A stretch of 44,408 bases of DNA from Methylotenera sp. (GCA_023259635.1 JALRGX010000055.1:1-44408); one strand, 5' to 3'; counted from the first letter of the stretch, positions 24,644 to 33,865 are shown. Program-made: numbers and translations. Notes: a model not told the origin generated them from the letters alone.

Positions 24644-26158
24644 ATGGAATTTAGCATAAAAACGGGCGGTACGGAAAAACAGCATCATGATTGCGTCATC
24701 GTGGGCGTGTATGAAGCGCATCAATTATCAGATTCAGCGAAAATGATAGATGCACTTTCATCTGGTTATTTGAGTAAGGTCATCAAGCGTGGCGATTTGG
24801 CTGGTAAAGCAGAAAAAACATTAATGCTGCATGACGTGCCGGGTATGCACAGTGACCGTGTGTTGCTTGTGGGTTTAGGTAAGGAAGATGGATTTAATGA
24901 AAAACAATATGCTAAAGCGGTGCGCGCATCAGTAAAGGCGGTTGCGGCAAGTGGCGCCAGTGAGGCTGTTACCTATTTGGCAGAGTTGCCTGTAAAGGAT
25001 TTGAATGTGCGCCGCAAAGTATCGCTATTAGCAGAAGTGGCGTTGGATGCGACTTACAAGTTTGATGCAATCAAGCGTAAGAAAGAGCCTGCTGAAAATG
25101 ATGAAACTAAAAAAAGCCTTAAAAGGCTGACCATACATATTGCTGATGCTACCCAGGTAAAAGAAGCGGAAGCAGGATTGTCTGATGGCAAGGCAATAGC
25201 CGCGGGGGTAAGCTTGACCAAGGATTTGGGTAATTTGCCTCCAAATGTCTGTACCCCAACTTATCTTGCAGAGCAGGCGCTTAACCTTGGTAAGATTTAT
25301 GGCCTCAAGGTTGAGATTCTGGAGCGCGCTGAAATTGAGAAGTTGGGTATGGGGTCATTTCTTGGTGTAACCAAGGGTAGTGAAGAACCGCCGAAATTAA
25401 TTGTTATGCAGCACCTGAAAGGCAAGCAGGATCAAAAGCCTGTGGTGCTGGTTGGTAAGGGTATTACCTTTGATACCGGCGGTATTTCGTTGAAACCGGG
25501 TGCCGAGATGGATGAAATGAAATACGACATGTGTGGCGCTGCAAGTGTACTGGGTACATTTAAAACGATTGCAGAAATGGATTTGCCGTTGAATGTTATC
25601 GGTATTATCCCGACTTGTGAAAATATGCCGGATGGCCGCGCGACCAGGCCGGGTGATGTGCTGACCAGTATGTCAGGCTTGACAATTGAAGTATTGAATA
25701 CCGATGCCGAAGGCCGTCTGATTTTATGTGATGCATTGACCTATGCCGAGCGTTTTGAACCAAGTGCAGTGGTGGATATTGCAACCTTAACCGGGGCTTG
25801 TGTGATTGCACTTGGGCATCATGCTACCGGCCTGTTCAGTAATAATGATGATTTGGCAAAAGAGCTGTTGCAAGCTGGAGAGTCTGCACTAGACCGCGCC
25901 TGGCATATGCCGCTATGGGATGAGTACCGGCCGCAGCTGGACAGCAATTTTGCGGACATGGGTAATATCGGTGGGCGTGCTGCCGGTAGTATCACCGCCG
26001 CTTGTTTCTTATCAAGGTTTGCTGAGAAATATGATTGGGCACATCTGGATATCGCAGGCACAGCATGGAAGTCCGGCAAGGAAAAAGGCGGTACCGGCAG
26101 GCCGGTACCATTGCTAACAGAGTTCCTGGTATCGCGTGCGCGTCAGGTACAGCATTAG
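24644..26158 (+). CDS. pepA: Leucyl aminopeptidase (M17 family)
   Basis: A 504-residue cytosolic dimetal aminopeptidase that removes N-terminal residues from peptides. The metal-binding and catalytic signatures FDTGGISLKPG (near residue 276) and NTDAEGRLIL (near 352) are intact. The length agrees with PepA of E. coli (503). In E. coli PepA also acts as a DNA-binding accessory protein at cer sites and the carAB operator; whether this one does is unknown. Start: ATG 24644 with AAGGA nine nucleotides upstream. It leads a pepA-holC-DUF2486-type operon and is divergent from lptF. Confidence 0.96.
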   Translation: MEFSIKTGGTEKQHHDCVIVGVYEAHQLSDSAKMIDALSSGYLSKVIKRGDLAGKAEKTLMLHDVPGMHSDRVLLVGLGKEDGFNEKQYAKAVRASVKAVAASGASEAVTYLAELPVKDLNVRRKVSLLAEVALDATYKFDAIKRKKEPAENDETKKSLKRLTIHIADATQVKEAEAGLSDGKAIAAGVSLTKDLGNLPPNVCTPTYLAEQALNLGKIYGLKVEILERAEIEKLGMGSFLGVTKGSEEPPKLIVMQHLKGKQDQKPVVLVGKGITFDTGGISLKPGAEMDEMKYDMCGAASVLGTFKTIAEMDLPLNVIGIIPTCENMPDGRATRPGDVLTSMSGLTIEVLNTDAEGRLILCDALTYAERFEPSAVVDIATLTGACVIALGHHATGLFSNNDDLAKELLQAGESALDRAWHMPLWDEYRPQLDSNFADMGNIGGRAAGSITAACFLSRFAEKYDWAHLDIAGTAWKSGKEKGGTGRPVPLLTEFLVSRARQVQH

Positions 26159-26167
26159 AATCTATTC

Positions 26168-26590
26168 ATGACGCGTGTCGAATTCTATTTCAATGTAGCA
26201 GATAAGCTGGCAAAAGTGACCGAACTTTGTGAAAAGGCGGTTAATAAGGGGCGCCAGCTGACTGTTTTTACGCAAGATGACGCGACGAGTGACATCCTGC
26301 AGAAAAAACTATGGCAACATACACCAGTAAGTTTTTTGCCAAGTGCACTGCCGCATGATGATACAAGCAGGCATGTGCCGATTATTCTTGATGCAGCAGG
26401 CAGTCATTTGATTCAGGATGACATCCTGATTAACCTGAAAACAGAACATCCGCCATTTTTCAGCCGCTTCCGGTATTTGGTGGAACTTGTCGGGAATGAT
26501 GAGGATGATAAAGTGGCAGCAAGGCAGCGTTACAAGTTCTATCGTGATCGTGGTTATCAAGTAAAATCGACAGATGCGTTAACAGAATAG
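26168..26590 (+). CDS. holC: DNA polymerase III chi subunit
   Basis: A 140-residue protein. Chi links the clamp-loader psi subunit to single-strand binding protein on the lagging strand. The sequence has the short family start TRVEFYFNVADK, the conserved CEKAVNKGRQLTVFT segment, the W-x-H-x-x-x-SFLPS motif and the C-terminal YRFYxxxGY-like ending (YKFYRDRGYQV). The size fits (E. coli chi 147). It starts nine nucleotides after pepA, a pairing conserved in proteobacteria. Confidence 0.95.
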   Translation: MTRVEFYFNVADKLAKVTELCEKAVNKGRQLTVFTQDDATSDILQKKLWQHTPVSFLPSALPHDDTSRHVPIILDAAGSHLIQDDILINLKTEHPPFFSRFRYLVELVGNDEDDKVAARQRYKFYRDRGYQVKSTDALTE

Positions 26591-26625
26591 TTTTTTATCA
26601 AAATAATTGAGAATGTGAGCTAACT

Positions 26626-27696
26626 ATGCGTGAAGATGATGATATCCCATTGTTGACTGAGGTACATGCACCGTCTGCACAGGCCTTGGCTAAAGCGTTT
26701 AATGTTACGCCGGAGCTGGTTGCTGAAATCGCCGAGCAGATCAGGCCTCATGTAGCAGCGGATATTGAAAAGTCACTCGCGCAGAAACTCAAGCTTGAAA
26801 TGAAGCAAGAGCTTCTTGATCATTTGTTAAGCGAGTCAGCCAACATCCAAAAAGCAAACCAGGCTTATATATCAAGCGCACTTAATCAGCAATATGATCA
26901 GCAGGCTATACGGATAACTCAGCAGCAGCAGGATGCAGAGGCCTCATTAAAGCAGCATATTAGTGATACGTTGAGCATTGCGCAGCAGGAGGCAATTGAT
27001 AAAACGCTTGCTATGGTGGATAAGGCGCGCGCTGAGCTGGCAACTGATATTCCTCGATTGATGCATACCAATACCGAGATTATCAAATCTGATTTGGAAA
27101 GTACATTGAACCGGATGCAGGTACAGGCGGTAGCCGATGTGAATGAAAAATTAACAATAGCTTTGCCAGATCTGCAGCAAGCTTTAACGGACCAGTTGCA
27201 AGTAACATTGGCTGATCTGCAGAAAGTGACGGTAGAAAACGCAACGCAGGCACTGCAGGAGCAAATTAGCCGGCTACGAGAAACTATTTTTGCTGACCAC
27301 AAAGCCAATTTGGCACAGGAGCTTGGTGCAATTTATAAGACTCTGACACAGCAAACCCAGACTGAGCTCAGTGTTTATCTGGATGCTTTGCAGGCAGAGT
27401 CTCAACAGCAATTGCAGCAGAAGCTGGGTGATACCTTCCCCGCGCTGTATCAGGATTTATCTAATGAGTTAAGTGCAACTCTTAGGGCGGACTTCACTGC
27501 CATAGCAGAGAATGCCAAGAATGATTTTATGCAGTCTTTAAAAGCAGACTTGCCTGAAGTCGAGCAAGCGTTGGGCAACAAAGTGCATGAAATTCTGGAT
27601 GTAGAGGTGCCACGTATTGAACAGGCGATGTCAGCAGGCATTAAAGCCGAGATAGAGAAGCTTGTAGAATCAGTGCGATTGGTTTTTTCGAAATAA
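26626..27696 (+). CDS. Long coiled-coil/helical protein following holC (DUF2486-like N-terminus)
   Basis: A 356-residue, almost wholly alpha-helical and Gln/Ala/Leu-rich protein with no cysteine or tryptophan. It begins with an EDDDIPLLTEV motif, shared as I recall with the DUF2486 proteins that follow holC in betaproteobacteria, where they are usually much shorter. From about residue 45 onward it shows long heptad-like helices. Imperfect repeats with a core of hydrophobic-Pro-x-hydrophobic recur at residues 142-145, 180-183, 271-274, 309-312 and 328-331. No signal peptide is present, so it should be cytosolic. It lies 35 nt after holC in the same operon. A structural or scaffold role is possible; a partner role to the chi subunit is only a guess from position. 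Confidence 0.75.
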   Translation: MREDDDIPLLTEVHAPSAQALAKAFNVTPELVAEIAEQIRPHVAADIEKSLAQKLKLEMKQELLDHLLSESANIQKANQAYISSALNQQYDQQAIRITQQQQDAEASLKQHISDTLSIAQQEAIDKTLAMVDKARAELATDIPRLMHTNTEIIKSDLESTLNRMQVQAVADVNEKLTIALPDLQQALTDQLQVTLADLQKVTVENATQALQEQISRLRETIFADHKANLAQELGAIYKTLTQQTQTELSVYLDALQAESQQQLQQKLGDTFPALYQDLSNELSATLRADFTAIAENAKNDFMQSLKADLPEVEQALGNKVHEILDVEVPRIEQAMSAGIKAEIEKLVESVRLVFSK

Positions 27697-27730
27697 ACTT
27701 CAAGGAAAGACTAATTTAATCAATATTTCC

Positions 27731-28114
27731 TTAAGCGTTATCAGTAAGGGTTTTGTAAGCCTCTGCTGATAGCAGTTTATTTTCTATATCTGTGTCGCTG
27801 GTTTTAAATTTAAAGATCCATGCTTTATATGGATTATCATTGATCTGTTCCGGCGCATTCACCAATGCTTGATTGACTTCTGTTACTTCTCCATCTACCA
27901 GAGCATGTAAATCAGAACCTGTTTTAACTGATTCAACAAGGCCGCAAGATTGACCAGCTTTAAGTGCACTACCAACCGCTGGTGCCTCAACAAAAACGAT
28001 ATCTCCCAGCAAGTCTTGTGCGTAATCAGTGATGCCAGCCTCCCAAATGCCATCGGCAAGTGGTTTGGCCCATAAGTGCTGTGTGCTATAGAGTAGAGAC
28101 TGCGGTGTTTGCAT
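27731..28114 (-). CDS. gcvH: Glycine cleavage system H protein
   Basis: A 127-residue lipoyl carrier. The lipoylation motif is ESVKTGSD with Lys64, and the surrounding HLWAKPLADGIWEAGITDYAQDLLGDIVFVE is typical of GcvH. In the glycine cleavage complex it shuttles the aminomethyl group between the P, T and L proteins. Here it is alone: no gcvT, gcvP or lpd lies nearby, and it converges with the holC operon. It may serve the cleavage system from elsewhere in the genome, or act as a lipoate carrier for other enzymes, as shown for some GcvH proteins. Its start has no strong ribosome binding site, and a 12-bp palindrome lies 13 nt upstream. Confidence 0.92.
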   Translation of the reverse strand: MQTPQSLLYSTQHLWAKPLADGIWEAGITDYAQDLLGDIVFVEAPAVGSALKAGQSCGLVESVKTGSDLHALVDGEVTEVNQALVNAPEQINDNPYKAWIFKFKTSDTDIENKLLSAEAYKTLTDNA

Positions 28115-28126
28115 GGTTTTGACTCA

Positions 28127-28217
28127 ATTAACGTTAATGGTTGTTTTTAGTAAAATTTTAACGTAAATTGGCTGACTGGCGATTTTATTTTTAATAATCG
28201 TACAAAATTAATTTTGT
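28127..28217. repeat. Two AT-rich palindromes between gcvH and pbpG
   Basis: ATTAACGTTAAT (28127-28138) and ACAAAATTAATTTTGT (28202-28217) are perfect palindromes in the 166-nt divergent region. Their position near the two starts makes them candidate regulator sites. AT-rich palindromes also occur by chance, so support is weak. Confidence 0.35.
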
Positions 28218-28280
28218 TAATGGACAATGCTAAAGTTTTTATATAGTATTGAGTCGTAACTGTATGAGATAAAACATATT

Positions 28281-29270
28281 ATGAATAATTTTATACGTAA
28301 TTTTTCACTTTTTTATATCAGCGCGCTACTTTGTCTGGCGCCGATGACTTCGCATGCCGCTGGTGAGAGAACGCATAAACAGATTACAGGCGGTAGCAAA
28401 TATAAGACAGTTAATTACAAGTCAGGTAGCCGTAAAATACAGCATCGTATCCGTGCGCACAAAGCTGTTGCTGTGGATAGATATGATGGTTCTACGCCAT
28501 TGAAACTGGCATCCACAAAAGCGCTTGTGATTAATCAATCAACGGGTGAAGTGCTTTACGCAAAAAATACCGACGTTACTACACCAATTGCATCAGTTAC
28601 TAAATTGATGACAGCAATGGTGATGCTTGACGCTAGTTTGCCATTGGATGAATTGGTTGCAATTACTGATGAAGATGTGGATTATCTTAAGGGGACGAGA
28701 TCAAGACTAAGCGTAGGTACTGTTTTAACGCGTGGTGAATTATTACATTTAGCATTGATGGCCTCAGAAAATCGTGCTGCATCTGCCCTTGGTCGTTACT
28801 ACCCAGGGGGTAAACCTGCATTTGTTCAGGCAATGAACAGCAAGGCACGGCTGCTGGGCATGCAATCAACACACTTTGTCGACTCAACAGGCCTGGATAG
28901 TAATAATGTTTCTACGGCAGAGGATTTAGTGAAAATGGTTAATGCAGCATACCATTACCCTGAAATCCGCCAGGTGACTACATCGCCATCACAGGAAATT
29001 ACGCTTTATGGCCGCCAGCGCCCACTCAATTTTGTTAATACCAATGCTTTGGTTCGAGGTGGTAATTGGGAAATCGGCTTATCTAAAACCGGTTTTATAA
29101 ATGAAGCAGGCCGTTGTTTGGTTATGCAGGCCGAAATCTCAGGTCAGCCAACGATTATAGTTTTGCTTGATTCAGTTGGAAAAATGACACGAATTGGTGA
29201 TGCTAACAGAATTCGTAAGTGGGTAGAACATAATGATATGAACTCATTGGGCGAACATGTTGATGGCTGA
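28281..29270 (+). CDS. pbpG: D-alanyl-D-alanine endopeptidase (PBP7/PbpG type)
   Basis: A 329-residue periplasmic serine peptidase (SxxK family) that cuts cross-links in peptidoglycan. A signal peptide is at residues 1-27 (cleavage near SHAAGE). It is followed by a Lys/Arg-rich linker (30-65) and the catalytic domain with Ser105-Lys108 (SVTK), the SEN motif at 162-164 and KTG at 269-271. The absence of a long C-terminal domain favours PbpG over DacA/DacC. It ends 80 nt before the convergent topA and shares a strong terminator with it. Confidence 0.9.
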   Translation: MNNFIRNFSLFYISALLCLAPMTSHAAGERTHKQITGGSKYKTVNYKSGSRKIQHRIRAHKAVAVDRYDGSTPLKLASTKALVINQSTGEVLYAKNTDVTTPIASVTKLMTAMVMLDASLPLDELVAITDEDVDYLKGTRSRLSVGTVLTRGELLHLALMASENRAASALGRYYPGGKPAFVQAMNSKARLLGMQSTHFVDSTGLDSNNVSTAEDLVKMVNAAYHYPEIRQVTTSPSQEITLYGRQRPLNFVNTNALVRGGNWEIGLSKTGFINEAGRCLVMQAEISGQPTIIVLLDSVGKMTRIGDANRIRKWVEHNDMNSLGEHVDG

Positions 29271-29293
29271 TTCGGCTAGTAGTGACTGAAATA

Positions 29294-29334
29294 AGGTAAT
29301 AAAAAAGCGGCTATGGGCCGCTTTTTTATTACCT
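29294..29334. terminator. Bidirectional terminator between pbpG and topA
   Basis: Perfect 18-nt arms (AGGTAATAAAAAAGCGGC and its complement) close a TATGG loop. A6/T6 tracts flank the GC core, so it terminates both converging transcripts. It begins 24 nt after the pbpG stop and ends 17 nt before the topA stop. Confidence 0.95.
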
Positions 29335-29350
29335 GCAATATTGATGATTA

Positions 29351-31951
29351 TTAGTCAGCCTTTTTCACACGGGTTTTTGCAGCAGTGGTTTTAGAGGCAG
29401 TCTTGGTTGTTTTTGCTTTTGTGGCACTGGCCTTCGTAGTACCTGTTTTTTTGCTGGCAGCAGCTTTAGCAGTAGTTGTTTTCTTTGTTGTCGTTTTCTT
29501 CGCAGGTGCATCTTTAGCAGCTTTTGCGCTTAATAGCTCAAGCGCTTCTTCTAAAGTAAGTGCCTCAGGCTCTATGCTTTTTGGTAGTGTTGCCCGGATT
29601 TTTCCATGTTCAACATAAGGGCCGTAACGCCCTGAGTAGATTTCAATCTGCCCGTCCTCAGTTGGGTGATTACCTAATGTGCGTAAAGGAGCTGGTCCTG
29701 TATTTGCCTGGGCTAACAAGGCAACTGCCTCATCCAGGTTGATGGCAAATACACTCATGCTCTTGGGAATGGATTTAAACTTGGCATCATGATTGACGTA
29801 AGGGCCGAAGCGCCCGATGTTGGCGATCACTTTTTTGTTGGTAACCGGATGCAGGCCTAAGTCACGCGGTAGTGATAACAGCATGTTTGCCGTTTCCAGA
29901 TTGACATCTGCAAGCGGAATTTCTTTAGGAATGCTTACGCGTTTGGGTTTCTTTTTTTCACCTTCGACGGGCAAACCCAATTGCAGGTAAGGGCCGTACG
30001 GACCGTTCATAAGCAGGATATCTTTGCCAGACTCTTTATCGGTGCCGATAGTCACCGGGTCTGCACCTAAAGCAGCTGCGCCGCCAATGCTGCGTTTATA
30101 GTCACATTTAGGGGTGTCGTTATAACCGGTGCAGCCAATAAAAGTACCATAGCGGCTGAGCTGCTTCTGCAATGGCTTGCCGCATTTGGGGCATGGTTCA
30201 TCAATCAATTCATTGCCTGGGCGCTCGACATCAGCTTTGTTATGAATTTGTTTGTTGAAATCCTGCCAGAACTCATCCATCAGCGGAATCCAATCACGCT
30301 CACCTTCAGCTACGCTGTCCAGCGCATTTTCCAGATTGGCAGTAAAGTCGTAATCCACATATTTGGTGAAATGTTCGGTCAGGAATTTATTGACCACGCG
30401 TCCCACATCAGTCGGTGTAAAGCGCTTTTTATCCAGCACTACATATTCGCGATCCTGCAGAGTGCTGATGATGGTGGCATAAGTTGAAGGCCGGCCAATG
30501 CCGTACTCTTCAAGGGCCTTAACCAAGCTTGCCTCGGAATAGCGTGGTGGTGGTTCTGTGAAATGCTGGTCACCGTAAATTTTTTCAACCGTCAATACTT
30601 CACCTGTTTCCAGGTGCGGTAGTTTGCTTTCACCTTCTTCCTCTTCGTCGTCAGAGCTTTCCATATATACGGCGATAAAGCCCGGGAATACAAGTGTCTG
30701 GCCGGTGGCACGGAACAGGTTGGCATCACTGCCTACGCTTAGATCGACGCTGACTGCATCAAACTTGGCGGCTGCCATCTGGCAGGCCAGCGCACGTTTC
30801 CAGATCATTTCATATAGTTTGAATTGTTCATCAGTCAGGTACTGGCGTACCTGTGCAGGTGTGCGGCTGATGTCCGTCGGGCGAATTGCCTCGTGTGCTT
30901 CCTGCGCGCTTTTGGATTTTGTTTTATAAACAACAGGTGATTTTGGCAGATACTCTGCATCAAAATTCTTTTTCACATAATCGCGAATTTGTGCCACTGC
31001 TTCGGCAGCCAGGCTGAATGAGTCGGTACGCATGTAGGTAATTAAACCGACAGTACCGCCACCTACATCTACCCCTTCATAAAGTTGCTGTGCAATTCGC
31101 ATCGCGCGTGAGGTGGTGAAGCCGAGCTTGCGTACCGCTTCCTGTTGTAAGGTTGAAGTGGTGAAAGGCGCGGCCGGGCTGCGACTGCGCTGTTTCTTTT
31201 CAACGCGGGATACGGTCGCTTTGCCGGCACTGGCAAGCAATAACTTACCAACAATATCTGCCTGCTGATCATGATTGATGACGGTGAACTGTTCGACTCT
31301 TTTGTTATCAAGCTGAACCAGCTTGGCGCTAAAGCCGTGACTATGTTTCAGTGCATCCAGATGGATAGTCCAATATTCTTGAGACTTGAATGCTTCAATC
31401 TCAAGTTCGCGTTCAACAATCAAGCGCAGGGCAGGGCTTTGTACGCGGCCGGCTGAGAGTCCGCGACGGATCTTTTTCCATAGTAATGGGGATAAATTAA
31501 AGCCAACCAGGTAGTCCAGCGCACGGCGTGCCTGCTGGGCATTCACCATAGGCATTGAAATGTCACGCGGCTCGGCAATGGCATGCTCAACCGCATTCTT
31601 TGTAATTTCATGAAACACGACACGTTTCATGAGTTTGTTCTTAAGCAGGTTTTTTGATTTTAAAATCTCGGCAATATGCCAGGAAATAGCCTCGCCTTCA
31701 CGATCCGGGTCGGTTGCGAGGTAAATGCTATCTGCACTTTTTACTGCTTTTGCAATTGCGTCAACATGTCTGCTATTACGTTCAATAATGTCGTATTTCA
31801 TGGCGAACTGATGTTCGGTATCAACTGCGCCATTTTTAGGGATTAAATCTCGAACATGGCCATAAGAAGCTAGTACCTCAAAATCACCGCCCAGGTATTT
31901 TTTGAGTGTTTTTGCTTTTGATGGAGATTCAACAATGAGTAGTTTTGACAT
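29351..31951 (-). CDS. topA: DNA topoisomerase I
   Basis: An 866-residue type IA topoisomerase that relaxes negative supercoils. The Toprim start SKLLIVESPSKAKT and LATDPDREGEAIS, the active-site tyrosine Tyr306 in TYMRTDS, and the SAGRVQSPALRLI motif are all present. One four-cysteine zinc ribbon follows at about residues 610-636 (CPKCGKPLQ ... CTGYNDTPKC), then at least two zincless repeats of the GPYL/GRYGPYV type. The last ~55 residues form a Lys/Thr/Ala-rich tail resembling histone H1, absent from E. coli TopA but seen in several betaproteobacteria and actinobacteria. The gene stands alone after ttcA. Confidence 0.97.
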   Translation of the reverse strand: MSKLLIVESPSKAKTLKKYLGGDFEVLASYGHVRDLIPKNGAVDTEHQFAMKYDIIERNSRHVDAIAKAVKSADSIYLATDPDREGEAISWHIAEILKSKNLLKNKLMKRVVFHEITKNAVEHAIAEPRDISMPMVNAQQARRALDYLVGFNLSPLLWKKIRRGLSAGRVQSPALRLIVERELEIEAFKSQEYWTIHLDALKHSHGFSAKLVQLDNKRVEQFTVINHDQQADIVGKLLLASAGKATVSRVEKKQRSRSPAAPFTTSTLQQEAVRKLGFTTSRAMRIAQQLYEGVDVGGGTVGLITYMRTDSFSLAAEAVAQIRDYVKKNFDAEYLPKSPVVYKTKSKSAQEAHEAIRPTDISRTPAQVRQYLTDEQFKLYEMIWKRALACQMAAAKFDAVSVDLSVGSDANLFRATGQTLVFPGFIAVYMESSDDEEEEGESKLPHLETGEVLTVEKIYGDQHFTEPPPRYSEASLVKALEEYGIGRPSTYATIISTLQDREYVVLDKKRFTPTDVGRVVNKFLTEHFTKYVDYDFTANLENALDSVAEGERDWIPLMDEFWQDFNKQIHNKADVERPGNELIDEPCPKCGKPLQKQLSRYGTFIGCTGYNDTPKCDYKRSIGGAAALGADPVTIGTDKESGKDILLMNGPYGPYLQLGLPVEGEKKKPKRVSIPKEIPLADVNLETANMLLSLPRDLGLHPVTNKKVIANIGRFGPYVNHDAKFKSIPKSMSVFAINLDEAVALLAQANTGPAPLRTLGNHPTEDGQIEIYSGRYGPYVEHGKIRATLPKSIEPEALTLEEALELLSAKAAKDAPAKKTTTKKTTTAKAAASKKTGTTKASATKAKTTKTASKTTAAKTRVKKAD

Positions 31952-32087
31952 GAATGCCTAAGTAAAAAGGTGTTTGTTAGCTAACAGTTTGGATGATAGC
32001 AAGGTAAATCACTAAAATACAATAAGTTATACGGTAAGGATTGTAAATTTATTCAGGGTGCAGTGATAAATCTATGTTTTTGATGTT

Positions 32088-32130
32088 GCAAAGCAGTAAT
32101 TCTGTATTGAAAGCAGAATTACTGCTTTGC
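32088..32130 (-). repeat. 17-bp hairpin downstream of ttcA
   Basis: Perfect 17-nt arms (GCAAAGCAGTAATTCTG and its complement) around a 9-nt loop begin directly after the ttcA stop. In the direction of ttcA transcription the structure is followed by AACATCAAAAACATAG, which has no U-tract, so it is an atypical gene end. It could protect the ttcA mRNA or limit read-through into topA. Confidence 0.65.
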
Positions 32131-32131
32131 C

Positions 32132-33037
32132 TTACTTGTTGCGCACAAATTCGATTTTGCTGCCCGTGGGGCCGGCTAAGCTTAATGCCGCACCTTCATT
32201 AGCAATGTCTCCAAATAATGGGTCTTCATCATCAGCTTTGGCCTGGCTCAGGTTCTTAAAATCATACAGGTTGGTATCAGCTAAATGGGAAGGCTCTACA
32301 TTGGTGATGGCGCGGAATATATTGTTAATCCGACCTGGCTGTTCACGCTCCCAGCCTTGCAGCATTTCTTTTACTTTCTGGCGTTGCAGGTTTTCCTGGC
32401 TACCGCACAGGTCGCACGGAATAATAGGGAATTCCATCTGGCGCGCATAGCTGGCGATGTCTTTCTCGCTGCAATAGGCAAGTGGGCGGATGACAATATT
32501 CTTCTTGTCATTGGTAGCAAGCTTGGGTGGCATGGCTTTCAATTTTGCGCCAAAGAATAAATTTAAAAATAGGGTCTCTACGATATCATCACGATGATGG
32601 CCTAATGCGATCTTGTTGGCACCCAGTTCTTTTGCGGTGGTGTAAATTACACCGCGACGCAGGCGGGAGCAGAGTGAGCATGTGGTTTTGCCTTCCGGTA
32701 TCTTCTCTTTAACAATTGAGTAGGTATCTGCTTCAACGATGCGGTAGTCTATACCCAGTTTCTCAAAATATGCTGGCAGGATATCTGCCGGAAAGCCTGG
32801 CTGTTTCTGGTCCAGATTCATGGCAATCAGCTTAAAGTCGATTGGTGCGCGCTCCTGCAGCGCCAGTAATATCATCAGTAATGCGTGCGAGTCTTTGCCG
32901 CCGCTCATGCAGACCAGTACTGTATCGCCATCCTCAATCATATTGTAATCACCAATTGCTTTACCGGTTGCGCTGATCAGGCTATTGCGTAATTTGATGA
33001 AGTTATTGGAATGGTTATCGGGTAAATGTTTAATCAT
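32132..33037 (-). CDS. ttcA: tRNA 2-thiocytidine-32 synthetase
   Basis: A 301-residue ATP-dependent PP-loop sulfurtransferase that thiolates cytidine 32 of certain tRNAs using an Fe-S cluster. The PP-loop SGGKDS is at 45-50. The cysteine pairs CSLC (120-123) and CDLC (208-211) are the family's cluster-binding and catalytic cysteines. The length matches E. coli TtcA (311). It lies downstream of the folM-type SDR gene on the same strand with a 78-nt gap, and precedes topA. Confidence 0.95.
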   Translation of the reverse strand: MIKHLPDNHSNNFIKLRNSLISATGKAIGDYNMIEDGDTVLVCMSGGKDSHALLMILLALQERAPIDFKLIAMNLDQKQPGFPADILPAYFEKLGIDYRIVEADTYSIVKEKIPEGKTTCSLCSRLRRGVIYTTAKELGANKIALGHHRDDIVETLFLNLFFGAKLKAMPPKLATNDKKNIVIRPLAYCSEKDIASYARQMEFPIIPCDLCGSQENLQRQKVKEMLQGWEREQPGRINNIFRAITNVEPSHLADTNLYDFKNLSQAKADDEDPLFGDIANEGAALSLAGPTGSKIEFVRNK

Positions 33038-33115
33038 GGATAAAAGTTAATTTTATTGATGCATTAGTATCAATTTTAAAATATGGGGATTTGTGAAAAT
33101 ATAAAAAGTTGTGTT

Positions 33116-33865
33116 CTAAAGATTTAATGAACGCCCGCCATCCACTGCCAATATATGGCCGGTAATGAACGGTGCATCGTAAACCAGGAATTTGACGGCT
33201 TTGGCAACATCTTCCGGTTCACCTACACGTTTTAACAGCGTCTGGTTGATGACGCGCTGTCGGTAAACTTCGTCAAACTGCGGGTTAGCTTCAGGCCATT
33301 GTACAGGGCCGGGAGCAACAGCATTTACCCTCACCTCAGGGCCTAGTTCATGCGCCAGGGATTTGGTGAGCGTCACCAGTCCGGCTTTTGCTACGCTATA
33401 CACGATGTAGCCTTTTTTTGGGCGATCAACGTGCATGTCTGTAATGTTGATGATGCAGCCATGGTTCTTGCGCAATTGTGCCGCTGCAGCCTGCGTCAGG
33501 AATACGGGCGCTTTCAGGTTGCTACCGATAAGATCCTGCCAGTTGCTTTCATTGATATGGCCAATTTCAGTGGCGTAATAGCTCGAAGCGTTATTAATCA
33601 GCACATCCAGTCTGCCAAAATGTTTCACAGTTTCGCTAACTAAAGTCGGCAGCACGGAAATATTAAGCAAATCACCCTGAATAATGGCAGCAGAGTTAGC
33701 CCGCAATAGGTTCAGCTCCGCTTGCAGCGCGCGCGCTTCGGCTGCGCTGGTGTTGTAGTGAATCATCACTTGCGCACCCTGCGCATGCAGCTCCTTGGAG
33801 ATGGCAGCGCCTACACGCTTGGCTCCGCCTGTAATTAAAACGACTTTATGTTTTATTGTATTCAC
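33116..33865 (-). CDS. folM: Pteridine reductase-like short-chain dehydrogenase (FolM type)
   Basis: An approximately 249-residue NAD(P)H-dependent SDR. The nucleotide-binding motif TGGAKRVG has the TGxxxRxG form that distinguishes pteridine reductases from ordinary SDRs. The LINNASSY segment and the Tyr-x3-Lys catalytic pair (YSVAKAG) follow, and APGPVQWPE is typical of the group. These enzymes reduce dihydrofolate or dihydromonapterin, and in betaproteobacteria the gene often neighbours ttcA. An in-frame TTG start at 33889 would add eight residues. The GTG at 33865 has a GAG box six nucleotides upstream and begins nearer the fold. It is divergent from the next gene. Confidence 0.82.
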   Translation of the reverse strand: MNTIKHKVVLITGGAKRVGAAISKELHAQGAQVMIHYNTSAAEARALQAELNLLRANSAAIIQGDLLNISVLPTLVSETVKHFGRLDVLINNASSYYATEIGHINESNWQDLIGSNLKAPVFLTQAAAAQLRKNHGCIINITDMHVDRPKKGYIVYSVAKAGLVTLTKSLAHELGPEVRVNAVAPGPVQWPEANPQFDEVYRQRVINQTLLKRVGEPEDVAKAVKFLVYDAPFITGHILAVDGGRSLNL

